A program made the position numbers and the translations under genes. DNA of 64,000 nucleotides from positions 1 to 64,000 of the forward strand of contig CAWBUQ010000019.1 in NCBI GenBank assembly GCA_963791995.1. Reading direction: 5' to 3'. A model generated the notes under the pieces. That model saw only the letters and a program-made list of their open reading frames with translations, was not told where the DNA came from and searched no databases. How positions within the stretch are numbered: the first letter of the stretch is position 1; every line of letters starts with the position of its first letter. Source of the stretch: Bog-473 sp963791995. GTDB lineage: Bacteria > Actinomycetota > Acidimicrobiia > Acidimicrobiales > RAAP-2. Below are positions 18,904 through 27,326 of this stretch, piece after piece.

Positions 18904-19311
18904 TCAGGTGGCGCGGGTGCGGCGCTCGCGGCGCCAGACCACGCGCAGGCCGGACCAGGTCTCGTCGATGGCACAGACCTTGTTGTCGACGAGACCGAGC
19001 GGCAGGGCGACGGCCCGCACGACGTCCTCGGTCACCGTCGTCGCCATGCCCGAGGCGCGCTTGGGCCAGGCGACCCAGAGTCCGCCGTCGGGGAAGATCA
19101 TGGTGCCGAGGGCATCGATGCGGCGCTCGAGCTCACGGCGCTCGGTGAAGAAGGCCACCACCACGTCGGCCGAGCCGCGGGCCTGACGCTTGACGGTCAC
19201 GCCCCTGGGGAGTCCGTCGATGATCCCGGTCGGGGCCGCCACCAGGGCGAGGGTCGAACCCTCGGTGATCTCGAGCTTCTTGGGCAGCGGCGTGCCGCTG
19301 TAGCCAGGCAT
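18904..19311 (-). CDS. DUF3052-family protein
   Basis: The product has 135 residues. The start PGYSGTPLPKKLEI followed by GSTLALVAAP and a C-terminal GLWVAWPKRASGM is diagnostic of DUF3052, a small actinobacterial family of unknown function. The ATG at 19311 gives the family's usual N-terminus; a longer in-frame reading is arginine-rich shadow. It begins five bases after the methyltransferase stop, so the two are co-transcribed. The conserved WPK motif suggests a ligand or partner site, but none is established from sequence. Confidence 0.85.
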   Translation of the reverse strand: MPGYSGTPLPKKLEITEGSTLALVAAPTGIIDGLPRGVTVKRQARGSADVVVAFFTERRELERRIDALGTMIFPDGGLWVAWPKRASGMATTVTEDVVRAVALPLGLVDNKVCAIDETWSGLRVVWRRERRTRAT

Positions 19312-19316
19312 CAGTC

Positions 19317-20126
19317 CTACTTGTTGCGTGCCTCGACAACCCGGAAGGCGAGCGGGTACTCGTAGACGTCGGGCCCGGCCGCGAAGCGAGCCAGGTGGCA
19401 CGCCACGATGTCGGTCGCATCCGCCTCCCGGTCGGGCGCGACGCCCATCAGCGGCAGGAGGGTGGGATCGGCGATGGCACTGGCCGGGGCACGCACGACG
19501 ATCTCGTGCGGCGTGCTCTCAATGGCGGAGAAGCCAGCGGCCTCGAGGAGCTCGCGCGCGTACTCGTCGTCGCCCAGGGCGAAGGGCCCGACCGGGCTCT
19601 TGCCCGGCGCGGGGACGGGCGGCGCGGGCACCAGCGGCCGCAACGCCCTCCCGAGGTGCCAGGGGTTCGCCTCGACCCCCTGCCAGCAGGCGAAGACCAG
19701 GCGGCCGCCGGGCACCAGGGCCCCGCGAACGGCCGCGAAGGCGGCCGTCGGCTCGTCGAAGAACATGACGCCGAACTGGGAGACTGCGAGGTCGAACGGC
19801 GTCGCGCCAAGCGAGCCGGTCTGGACGTCGACCTGGACGAAGCTCGCCGTCGTGGCACCGGCTGCCTCGGTCCTAGTGCGGGCGAGCTCGAGGAGTGGGG
19901 CCGAGAGGTCGACCCCGATCACCTCTCCACCGGGCGCGACAGCGCCCGAGAGCGCGATCGTCAGCCCGCCACCGCCGCAACCGATGTCGACGATCCGCTG
20001 GCCGGGGTGCGGATCGATCGCCTTGACCAGGTAGGGAGTCACCGCCTCGGTCAGGCGCTCGCGCTGGGGCCACGCGGCCACCCACCGCTCGTCGTTCCAG
20101 CGCTTGGTCTCCGCTTCGTTGGCCAC
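19317..20126 (-). CDS. Class I SAM-dependent methyltransferase
   Basis: The product has 269 residues from GTG 20126. The SAM site is RIVDIGCGGGGLTIALSG (motif I), followed by EVIGVDLSAPLLELAR (acidic motif II) and FDLAVSQFGVMFFDEP (motif IV). The latter is typical of UbiE/Methyltransf_11 enzymes. PGGRLVFACWQGVEANPW is the post-motif region. The target is unknown. It is in operon with DUF3052 and divergent, 40 bases apart, from a luciferase-like oxidoreductase gene. Confidence 0.85.
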   Translation of the reverse strand: MANEAETKRWNDERWVAAWPQRERLTEAVTPYLVKAIDPHPGQRIVDIGCGGGGLTIALSGAVAPGGEVIGVDLSAPLLELARTRTEAAGATTASFVQVDVQTGSLGATPFDLAVSQFGVMFFDEPTAAFAAVRGALVPGGRLVFACWQGVEANPWHLGRALRPLVPAPPVPAPGKSPVGPFALGDDEYARELLEAAGFSAIESTPHEIVVRAPASAIADPTLLPLMGVAPDREADATDIVACHLARFAAGPDVYEYPLAFRVVEARNK

Positions 20127-20166
20127 GGCGCAACGGTAATGGGCCGGCAGCACTAACTTCAGCGCC

Positions 20167-21048
20167 GTGCGCGTCGGCCTGGTCATCCTGCCCACCGACC
20201 GCTGGCGCGAGGCCCGGCGCCAGTGGGAGTGGGCCGACGACGCGGGCTTTTGCACCGCCTGGACCTACGACCACATCCGGTGGGGCGGCATGCCCGACGG
20301 TCCGTGGCACGCGGCGGTGCCCGTGCTGGCGGCGGCGGCCACCGTCACCAGGCGGGTGCGTCTCGGCACTCTCGTGGCGACGCCGAACTTCCGCCACCCC
20401 GTGACGCTCGCCCGCGACGCGCTGGCCCTCGACGACATCAGCAGCGGCCGCTTCGACCTCGGTGTGGGGCCCGGCAGCGAGGGCTTCGACGCAAGCGCGC
20501 TCGGCCAGGAGCCCCCGAATGCGGCACACCGGCTGGAGCGCTTCGCCCAGTTCCTCGAGATCCTCGCTCCCATCGTCGACGGGGACGCGGCCGCCCGCCA
20601 TACCGCGCGCACGGAGCACTACGCCGCGGACGAGGCGCCCAGCACGCCCGGTGCGCTCCAGAACCCGCTCCCGCTCACCGTGGCCGCGGGCGGTCCCAAG
20701 GGCATGGCCCTGGTGGCGCGCTACGCGCGCCAGTGGGTCACGATCGGGCCGACCGGTGCGGTCGAGCGCACGCCCGAGACAATCCTGACCGCCGCGCGCG
20801 CCCAGCTCGTCGCCCTCGACGGGGCGTGCGGCGCGGCGGGTCGCGACCCGGCGACGGTCGCCAGGGTGCTCCTCTGGATGCCGGTCGAACCGGCCATTGA
20901 GTCAGCCGACCAGTTCGACGACCTGGCCGCCCCCTACGCCGAACTCGGCTTCGACCAGATCGTGCTGCACCACCCGGCCCAGACGGGGCCGTTCGGCGGC
21001 AGTGTCGCTGCCTTCGAGGCGGTCGTGGCACGCCATGCTGGCGCGTGA
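20167..21048 (+). CDS. LLM-class F420-dependent oxidoreductase
   Basis: The product has 293 residues. It starts MRVGLVILPTDRWREARRQW, with ADDAGFCTAWTYDHIRWGG as the usual second strand. Later blocks are TRRVRLGTLVATPNFRHP, DLGVGPGSEGFDASALG and LPLTVAAGGPKGMALVARYA. These mark the bacterial-luciferase-like fold of F420-dependent enzymes. It differs substantially from the enzyme at 12161-13036, so it is a separate paralogue. The substrate is unknown. The GTG start is only 40 bases from the divergent methyltransferase start. Confidence 0.85.
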   Translation: MRVGLVILPTDRWREARRQWEWADDAGFCTAWTYDHIRWGGMPDGPWHAAVPVLAAAATVTRRVRLGTLVATPNFRHPVTLARDALALDDISSGRFDLGVGPGSEGFDASALGQEPPNAAHRLERFAQFLEILAPIVDGDAAARHTARTEHYAADEAPSTPGALQNPLPLTVAAGGPKGMALVARYARQWVTIGPTGAVERTPETILTAARAQLVALDGACGAAGRDPATVARVLLWMPVEPAIESADQFDDLAAPYAELGFDQIVLHHPAQTGPFGGSVAAFEAVVARHAGA

Positions 21049-21129
21049 CGGCCATCACCTGCACCGGCACGGTGCGGGACGAGAGGCCACTCAGGGGCGC
21101 TGACCTGCGAACACATCCCGTCTCTCCAC

Positions 21130-22305
21130 TCAGGTCGAGCGTTGGAGTGACAGTACTAATTGGCGCCGCGCCGACGCCGGCTCTACTCGCTCGACCGCAA
21201 CCCGAGTTGCACCCACCCACGACCCCGCCTCGACGAGCGCATCGGCCACCACCTCGACCGTCTCGGGACCGGGGCGCAACAGCGTCACTTGCTTGGCCAC
21301 CAATGCATCGTCACGCCGGCCCGGGTCGACGAGGGCCACCATCGTGGTGCCCGACAGGACCGGCATGGCGAAATACCCATAGATCCGCTTTTCCTTCGGC
21401 GTGTACGCCTCCAGCCGGTGCCGCAGGTCGAAAAGACGCTCGACGCGGTCTCGGTACCAGATCAGAGAATCGAACGGGGATAGCAGCACCGTCCTCCCCC
21501 GCATCCGAGACCCAGCCATGCTGAGCGCGCCGGGGTCGGCGTAGGCGGCCTGCTTCCACCCCTCCACCGAGACCTTTGTCAGACCCGTGGCGCTGAGCAC
21601 TTGCCGGACCAGCGTCTGCGGCACGCCGTGATACACGGCGAGGTCGGCCCCGGTCGCCACGCCGAGGGACCGTCCCGCCGCGGCGACCAGCCGCACCGCG
21701 CACTCCTGGTCGCTCCACTCCTCGTCCAGGAGCTCGGCGGGAATGGCACGCTCGGCCAGGTCGTAGACACGGGCGAAGCTGCGCCGCTCGCGGCAGACGA
21801 GCTCTCCAATGTCGAGCAGCCATTCGGCGGCGATCTTGGTCTCGGACCAGTCCCACCAGGGGCCTCCCCTTTTGGCACCACCGAGCTCTTTTGCCGTGAG
21901 CGGACCGTCGGTGCGCAGACGCGTCAACACCTCCTCACAGCTCTTGTCTCGCTCCTGCAACACGTGCCACCGTTTTCCTTTGGCACGCCGGGCCCGGCGC
22001 TTGAACCCGTATGCGGGCCAGTCCTCCAGCGGGACGACGCACGCCGCGTGGGACCAGTACTCGAAGGTCGAACTCTTGCCACCCCAGTAGGCCTGCTCCA
22101 CCCGCGCCCGGCCGATCGGGCCCATTCGGGCGTACCCCACCAGCTCGTGGGACCGTGCCAAGACCGAGATCGTGTCGAGTTGCACAGCTCCCAGGCGACG
22201 CACCATGGCCGCGACGCCACCGGTGGTGACGCGAGCGCCGCGAAGACCCTGTGCCGCCAGAGCGACCCGGCGGGCCTCCTCGATGCTCAGCGTGTCAGAC
22301 GCCAC
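21130..22305 (-). CDS. Winged-helix DNA glycosylase-like protein (YcaQ/AlkX family)
   Basis: The product has 391 residues. An N-terminal winged-helix segment (LSIEEARRVALAAQGL) is followed by GAVQLDTISVLARSHELVGYARMG, which contains the Gln-Leu-Asp trio corresponding to the Q-phi-D/Q catalytic motif described for HTH_42 glycosylases. FEYWSHAACVVPLEDWPAYG matches the conserved EYWxHxxxxxP block. LSPFDSLIWYRDRVERLFDL and EAYTPKEKRIYGYFAMPVL are the C-terminal family blocks. YcaQ/AlkX proteins unhook interstrand cross-links and excise bulky alkylated bases. The gene stands alone and converges with the preceding gene. Confidence 0.85.
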   Translation of the reverse strand: MASDTLSIEEARRVALAAQGLRGARVTTGGVAAMVRRLGAVQLDTISVLARSHELVGYARMGPIGRARVEQAYWGGKSSTFEYWSHAACVVPLEDWPAYGFKRRARRAKGKRWHVLQERDKSCEEVLTRLRTDGPLTAKELGGAKRGGPWWDWSETKIAAEWLLDIGELVCRERRSFARVYDLAERAIPAELLDEEWSDQECAVRLVAAAGRSLGVATGADLAVYHGVPQTLVRQVLSATGLTKVSVEGWKQAAYADPGALSMAGSRMRGRTVLLSPFDSLIWYRDRVERLFDLRHRLEAYTPKEKRIYGYFAMPVLSGTTMVALVDPGRRDDALVAKQVTLLRPGPETVEVVADALVEAGSWVGATRVAVERVEPASARRQLVLSLQRST

Positions 22306-22372
22306 GGACCGAGCAAGCTACCAATCGGGTCCGACGCGGGGGGTCCAAGGAGTCGATGACGACAATTCGCGC

Positions 22373-22400
22373 TTGACTGCCGCTGTATCTCCTCTTAGCT
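22373..22400 (+). promoter_or_regulatory. Possible -35/-10 promoter for the repeat-protein gene
   Basis: TTGACT at 22373-22378 and TTAGCT at 22395-22400 are separated by 16 bases, a plausible sigma-70-type pair. Transcription from here would leave a leader of about 120 bases before the gene at 22531. Confidence 0.3.
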
Positions 22401-22481
22401 TCTTGCCGTCGGCACATGTCTCACACCTGAAGCAGTCTGCAATACGTGGGCTCGGGCGGGACACCTGGGGGGCTGGCTACG

Positions 22482-22501
22482 GAGTCGCACGGAAGCGACT
22501 C
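22482..22501 (+). other. Hairpin in the leader of the repeat-protein gene
   Basis: GAGTCGC and GCGACTC form a perfect seven-base stem around a six-base loop, 30 bases before the start codon. It could protect the leader or gate translation. No known riboswitch core is recognised. Confidence 0.4.
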
Positions 22502-22530
22502 ACTGACATCTGATTGGGGATAGAAGAGCC

Positions 22531-23856
22531 ATGAGAAATGGAACTCTCCTTCGGGGCATTCTGGGGTTAGCGGCGGCCTTGACGCTGTCGACGGCAGGTG
22601 TGATCACATTTGCCAGCGAGGCGAGCGCGGCAACGCCGACGGTCACGGTGACACCGAACACAGGACTCCAGTCGACTGGCTCGACGGTGGTCACCGTCTC
22701 GGGGTCGGGCTACGCAGCCAGCTCGGCCGGCGCCATCTTGGAGTGCAACGATACGACCCCCCAGCCGACCGTGTCGCTCTTGGGCAACCCCGTGCCGGTC
22801 TCCTGTGGGCCGAACCCGCTCGCTTCGGGCGCGACGAACCTGCAGCCGACGAGCGCCTCGGGCACGATGGGACCCGTCTCATTCACGGTGACGACGGGCA
22901 CGATCGGCCCGGTTGTGACCGGCACCGACTCCACCGGCGGCGATGCCGCGACCGATGCCGCGAAATTCCCATGCCCGCCCACGGCGGCGCAGCAGGCAGC
23001 CGGGTTCTCGTGCCTCGTCGCTTACGGTGACGCGATGGGCAACCAGGGAACCGCCACGCTCTCCTTCGCCGGGCCCTGCCAGGCCCCACCCGGTGCGCGC
23101 GGCTACGACATGGCCGCCGCGGACGGCGGAGTCTTCAATTTCGGGACCCTCCCCTTCTGCGGGTCCGCCGGTGGGATCAAGCTGAACAAGCCCGTGGTGG
23201 GGATGGCCCTCACGCACAACGGCGGCGGCTATTGGCTGGCGGCCTCTGACGGCGGGGTCTTCAACTACGGGAACGCAGGCTTCTTCGGGTCGGCGGGTGG
23301 CATCAAGCTCAACCAGCCCGTGGTCGGGATGGCCGCGACCTCCGATGGAGGCGGGTACTGGCTGGTCGCCTCTGACGGTGGCGTCTTCAATTACGGCGAC
23401 GCCGCGTTCCACGGCTCGGCAGGCGCTCTGAAGCTCAACAAGCCGATCGTCGGCATCGCTGCGACACCGGACAACGGTGGCTACTGGCTGGTGGCGTCGG
23501 ACGGTGGCATCTTCAGCTACGGGGATGCCGCGTTCCACGGTTCGGCCGGCGCAACCCCGCTCGCCAAGCCGATCGTCGGGATCGCCGCAGCCGACGCCGG
23601 CGGCTACTGGCTGGTGGCGTCCGACGGAGGTGTCTTCAACTACGGGGACGCCAAGTTCTTCGGTTCGGCCGGTGGCTCCAAGCTGAGCAACCCGATCGCG
23701 GCGATCGTGCCGTCCAGCGATGCCGGGGGGTACTTGCTCATCGGGAACAACGGTGGCGTGGTCACCTACGGTGACGCGCAGGCGTTCGGGTCCCTCGGAT
23801 TGGTGACCCTGAACCAGCCGATCGTGGGCGCGGGAGCGCCGGGCGCAGCCGCCTGA
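22531..23856 (+). CDS. Secreted protein with six GYWLV-type repeats
   Basis: The product has 441 residues. A signal peptide is clear: basic MRNGTLLRG, a hydrophobic core, and a probable Ala-x-Ala cleavage after SEASA near residue 34. The mature N-terminal domain (VTVTPNTGLQSTGSTVVTVS onward, about residues 37-185) is a beta-sandwich of neocarzinostatin/IPT-like character. From about residue 190 to the end come six repeats of 41-42 residues. Each contains GGYWLVASDGGVFNYGDA, a short F-GSAG turn and a KLNKPIVGIAAT strand, probably a beta-propeller-like surface domain. A similar but broken gene lies at 9745-10163. Ligand and partner are unknown. Confidence 0.9.
   Translation: MRNGTLLRGILGLAAALTLSTAGVITFASEASAATPTVTVTPNTGLQSTGSTVVTVSGSGYAASSAGAILECNDTTPQPTVSLLGNPVPVSCGPNPLASGATNLQPTSASGTMGPVSFTVTTGTIGPVVTGTDSTGGDAATDAAKFPCPPTAAQQAAGFSCLVAYGDAMGNQGTATLSFAGPCQAPPGARGYDMAAADGGVFNFGTLPFCGSAGGIKLNKPVVGMALTHNGGGYWLAASDGGVFNYGNAGFFGSAGGIKLNQPVVGMAATSDGGGYWLVASDGGVFNYGDAAFHGSAGALKLNKPIVGIAATPDNGGYWLVASDGGIFSYGDAAFHGSAGATPLAKPIVGIAAADAGGYWLVASDGGVFNYGDAKFFGSAGGSKLSNPIAAIVPSSDAGGYLLIGNNGGVVTYGDAQAFGSLGLVTLNQPIVGAGAPGAAA
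23098..23850 (+). repeat. Six in-frame tandem repeats of 123-126 bases
   Basis: Units begin near 23098, 23224, 23350, 23476, 23599 and 23725. Units two to five are closest to each other; the first and last are diverged (GYDMAAADGG and GGYLLIGNNGG). Confidence 0.9.
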
Positions 23857-23864
23857 TGATCAGT

Positions 23865-23899
23865 CGTCAGGCGCCGCCTGCCGAGGGCGGCGCCTGACG
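23865..23899. terminator. Strong bidirectional hairpin terminator
   Basis: Arms 23865-23878 and 23886-23899 are perfect 14-base complements around a seven-base loop. There is no T-run, as is common in actinobacteria. It sits between the convergent ends of the repeat-protein gene and the acyl-CoA operon and probably serves both. Confidence 0.85.
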
Positions 23900-23934
23900 G
23901 ACAGACCCAGACGACGCGGTCGCGCAGCGATGCC

Positions 23935-25062
23935 TCAGTCGAGGAGCGCTGCCGCGACCGTGTCCTCGAGGGCACGGTCGTTGGCCCACATCATCTGCTG
24001 TACCTTGGCCCGGCGGAAGTAGAGCTGGATGTCAAAGTCCAGCGTGAACCCGATGCCGCCGAAGATCTGCTGGGCCATGGCCGTGATGTCGCGGAAGGTC
24101 TCACAGGCGGAGAGTTTGGCCATGGGCGCGAGCGAGTTCAACGAACGGCCCGTCGCTCCGGCCCACGCCGCCTCGTGCACGAGTTGCTCGGCACCGTCGA
24201 GCCTAGTGACCGCATCGGCGAGGTAGTGCGCCAGAGCCTGAAAGGCACCGAGTGGCTTGTCGAACTGGCGACGGTCAAGTGCGTACTGGGTCGTGATCTC
24301 GAGCGCGTAGCGCGCACCTCCGACGGCCTGGGCGCCCAAGAGGACAAGGGCGGGCTCGAGCACTCCTTGCCAGGTGGCCCAGCCGCTCCCAGCCGGGCCG
24401 ATCCGGTCCTCGGTGCCGACTGCAACGCCCTCGAAGGTCACCTCGTACTGGGTGTCCGAGGCCACGCTGAACTGCTGGCAGAGCCCGACCCCGGGCGCGT
24501 CGGGGTCGACCAGGAAGAGGTCGACGGCTCCGTCGGCCTCGCCCGTGCGGGCCAGGACCACCAACCGGTCCGAGGCCGACGCGAATGCGACATGGCGCTT
24601 GCGCCCTGACAGGCGGAAACCCGCACCGTCGGGCTCGGCCCGCAGTGCGACGCCACGAGGCGAGTACCCGTTCTCGGGCTCGAGCCAGGCCGGAGTCACG
24701 ATGGCTTCCCCCCCGGCCACCGGCCGCAGCCAGCGGTCCTTCTGGCCGCGGCTGCCCGCAGCCGCCAGCACGCCGCCTCCGAGCACCGCGCTGACAAAGT
24801 GCGGCGTCGGCGCCAGGGCACGACCCAGCTCCTGGTAGAGGGCCACGCCCTCCATGAGGGTCATGCCCGAGCCCCCGTACGCCTCGGGCAACAGCAATCC
24901 GATCAGGTCGAGCTCGCCGAGCTGCTCCCAGAGTGCAGCGGGGTAGCCGACCGGGTCGTCCTCCATCTGGCGCACCACCTCGAGCGAGCAGTGGCGCGCC
25001 AGGAGGTCGCGGGCGGTCTGGCGGAGGAGCTCCTGCTCCTGGTCGAAATCGAGATCAAGCAC
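23935..25062 (-). CDS. Acyl-CoA dehydrogenase (small-subunit type)
   Basis: The product has 375 residues from GTG 25062. An N-terminal helical domain (LDFDQEQELLRQTARDLLA) leads to LLPEAYGGSGMTLMEG. The middle beta domain follows, and the C-terminal helices carry QYALDRRQFDKPLGAFQALA (FAD-contact Arg and Gln) and IFGGIGFTLDFDIQLYFRRA. It is the last gene of a five-gene minus-strand operon with a second, different acyl-CoA dehydrogenase at its head. Paired FadE subunits forming heterotetramers are typical of sterol and bile-acid side-chain degradation. The electron acceptor would be ETF. The substrate is inferred only from this architecture. Confidence 0.88.
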   Translation of the reverse strand: MLDLDFDQEQELLRQTARDLLARHCSLEVVRQMEDDPVGYPAALWEQLGELDLIGLLLPEAYGGSGMTLMEGVALYQELGRALAPTPHFVSAVLGGGVLAAAGSRGQKDRWLRPVAGGEAIVTPAWLEPENGYSPRGVALRAEPDGAGFRLSGRKRHVAFASASDRLVVLARTGEADGAVDLFLVDPDAPGVGLCQQFSVASDTQYEVTFEGVAVGTEDRIGPAGSGWATWQGVLEPALVLLGAQAVGGARYALEITTQYALDRRQFDKPLGAFQALAHYLADAVTRLDGAEQLVHEAAWAGATGRSLNSLAPMAKLSACETFRDITAMAQQIFGGIGFTLDFDIQLYFRRAKVQQMMWANDRALEDTVAAALLD

Positions 25063-25110
25063 GAGCAGCCTCTTTCGTGTGCGGCGTCGGATTCGAAGTG
25101 GTGATCGTCG

Positions 25111-25611
25111 TCATGACGACGGCGAGGGGCGCCACTCCCCGCCCGTGCGGGACCACGGGTTGTCGTCGGGAGTGCGGGGCACCGCGATGCGGGCGGCGCA
25201 GGTGGTCTTGGTGTCCCCGTCGACCGAGAGCGTGACGGCCACGGTGACGAAGCCACAGCCCACCTCGTCCACCTCGGTCGACTCCACCACACCGCGCAGC
25301 GTCATGGTGTCGCCGGGGAACACGGACCCCTTCATGCGGAAGGTGACCCGGCCCAGGCGGCCGTGTGGACCGGTCCAATCAGTGAGATAGCGCTCGAACC
25401 ACGCGGCCTGGTTGGGGGTGTTCAAGAAGATGTCCTGGGTCCCGTTGCGGTTGACCGCGAAGTCCTTGTCGTGGTGCATGGGCCGCCAGTCCCTCGTGGC
25501 GAGGGCACCCAACACCACGGTGGTGGCGCTCACCTCGTAGTCGAGGGCGGGGAGCTCGTCGCCGGCGGCGACGTCGCCGATGAGCAAGCGCGGGGCGACG
25601 GTGGCGGTCAC
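25111..25611 (-). CDS. MaoC-type enoyl-CoA hydratase subunit
   Basis: The product has 166 residues with a hot-dog fold. The hydratase-2 motif is seen in ALATRDWRPMHHDKDFA (Asp and His), followed by IFLNTPNQAAWFERYLTDW and MKGSVFPGDTMTLRGVV. The ATG overlaps the TGA of the preceding hydratase-like gene by four bases. Such pairs form heteromeric hydratases in which one subunit carries the catalytic dyad. This one carries it. It adds water across the double bond made by the acyl-CoA dehydrogenases. Confidence 0.85.
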   Translation of the reverse strand: MTATVAPRLLIGDVAAGDELPALDYEVSATTVVLGALATRDWRPMHHDKDFAVNRNGTQDIFLNTPNQAAWFERYLTDWTGPHGRLGRVTFRMKGSVFPGDTMTLRGVVESTEVDEVGCGFVTVAVTLSVDGDTKTTCAARIAVPRTPDDNPWSRTGGEWRPSPSS

Positions 25612-26138
25612 GGCGCACCACCACGCTTGTACCCGAAGCCGGTGTAGGACTCGACCGCCACGAGTTCGGCGTCCTGGTTCTGGTACACCACGTCGATCAC
25701 CCAGAAGCGCCCGGTACCGAGCTTGGTCGTCTTTTCATCGCTCACCGATCGCAGCACCTGGTGGGTGCGCAACACGTCGCCCATGCGCACGGGCGTGTGG
25801 AACTCGATCGTGTTGTCGGTCATGACCGCCTCGGGCAGATCGAAGAGCTCCTTCAGATCGAAGTGCGCCTGGAGCGGCAGGGCCTGCTCCGTGCGTCCCG
25901 GGGCCCAATGGTGCGGGCGGAACCACACCGAGACCATGGACGGCGGCGCGATCGGGCCGCCGGTCAGCGCGTCGGCCACCTCGTCGTCCCAGAACAGCGG
26001 ATTGCCGTTCTCGACCGAGGCGCACGAGGTCCACACGTAACCCCGCTCGACGGGGAACTCCCCCACCTCGTGGTACTGCTCTTTGCCCACCAGATCGCGC
26101 GCCCCCGCCAGCGCGCTCGACTCGGCCGTCGCGCTCAT
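25608..26138 (-). CDS. FAS1-like/MaoC N-terminal dehydratase subunit
   Basis: The product has 176 residues from ATG 26138, which overlaps the stop of the CoA-transferase gene (ATGA). Blocks such as ALTGGPIAPPSMVSVWFRPH, ALPLQAHFDLKELFDLPEA and EFHTPVRMGDVLRTHQ match the FAS1-like dehydratase half of actinobacterial two-subunit enoyl-CoA hydratases. The classic Asp/His dyad is not obvious, so this is probably the non-catalytic or substrate-binding partner of the next gene. A much longer arginine-rich reading through this region is a shadow of the upstream gene. Confidence 0.82.
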   Translation of the reverse strand: MSATAESSALAGARDLVGKEQYHEVGEFPVERGYVWTSCASVENGNPLFWDDEVADALTGGPIAPPSMVSVWFRPHHWAPGRTEQALPLQAHFDLKELFDLPEAVMTDNTIEFHTPVRMGDVLRTHQVLRSVSDEKTTKLGTGRFWVIDVVYQNQDAELVAVESYTGFGYKRGGAP

Positions 26139-27326
26139 GCCACCACTCCCTTGGCCACCCAGGCGGCCACCGTCTCGGCGTCCACACCGGCCTCTTTCAA
26201 GAGGCCTTCGGTCTCGGTCACCGCCGGGTCGGGCAGCTCGGCCGCCGCACCGCGCGCCATGCCGGCCAGCAGCGGGGCCAGCTGGCGGAAGGATCCCTTG
26301 CTGGCGTGCGTCGCCGTCGTCACCACGCCCCGCGCGGCGAACTGCGGGTCGTCGGCCACCTCGGACACCGCCAGCACCGGGGCGACGCAGGTGTCCGCGC
26401 CGGCCAGGGCGCCCACCCAGTCGTCGCGCGTCCGCGAGACGAAGGTCTCGGCCAAGGCGGCACGGACGGCGGGTTGGGCCGCGTCGTCGTACTGGGCGCC
26501 GGCAAGCTCGGGGCGGCCGAGGGCCCGGCACAGGTTGGCGAAGAACTTGGACTCGATGGCGCCGACGGCGACCGACCGGCCGTCGGCGCAGGCGTAGGTG
26601 GCGTAGCAGGCGAAGCGGCCCGAGAGCACGTCGTGGCCGGGCGTGATGTCGGCACCGGTGGCCAGGTGCTCGTCGACGGCCAGCGAGGTCAGGAACAAGA
26701 CACCCTCGGCCACCGACACGTCGAGGTAGGCGCCCTGCCCCGACGCGGCGCGGCCGGCCAGCGCGGCTGCGATGGCCAGCGCGGCCTGCATGCCGCCCGC
26801 GGCGGCGTCGGCCACCGTGGCACCGGGCAGCGGCGGCGTGCCGCCCGCGCCCGGCGAGCTCATGGCGAGATACCCGCCGACGGCGAGGTAGTCGAGATCG
26901 TGGCCGGCCCACTGCGCGTGCGGACCGTCCTGCCCGTACCCGCTCGTCGAGCAGTACACGATGCCCGGATTGCGCGCGGAGACCGCGTCGTAGCCGATGC
27001 CCAGGCGCGCGGCCACGCCGGGCCGGAAGCTCTCGACGACGACGTCGGCCACCGCGGCGAGGGACAAGAAGGCCTCGCGGCCCCCGTCGACTTTGAGGTC
27101 GATCTGCACGCGGCGCATGCCGCGGAGCCCGCTGTAGGCGAAGTACTCCGGCTCAATCGGCGACGCGTCGGCACCGGGGACCGGACCGACCTTGACGCAC
27201 CGCGGCGCCGTAGTCGGCTAGCAGGCGCGTGCAGCGCGACGCCGGGCCGACGGTGGAGAGGTCGAGGACGGTAACGCCGGCCAGGAAGCCCGATGCAGAA
27301 CCCGATGCGGGAGTGCGGTCCGACAC
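26135..27326 (-). CDS. CaiB/BaiF-type CoA-transferase (frame broken once)
   Basis: The GTG at 27326 follows directly on the TGA of the acyl-CoA dehydrogenase gene (TGAGTG). The first segment reads GFLAGVTVLDLSTVGPASRC and LLADYGAAV. One extra base near 27219 shifts the frame, after which KVGPVPGADASPIEPEY and GMRRVQIDLKVDGG continue. Without it the gene has 397 codons. Family hallmarks are SYDAVSARNPGIVYCS-like text (GYDAVSARNPGIVYCSTSGY), the catalytic Asp in AGHDLDYLAVGGYLAM, and ATVADAAAGGMQAALAIAA. It moves CoA between carboxylic acids, activating or racemising the operon's substrate. Confidence 0.85.

Noticed and set aside
22407..22530. Known riboswitch in the leader of the repeat-protein gene
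   Set aside because: Only a simple hairpin is visible; no conserved core of ydaO, cobalamin, TPP or c-di-GMP classes was recognised.
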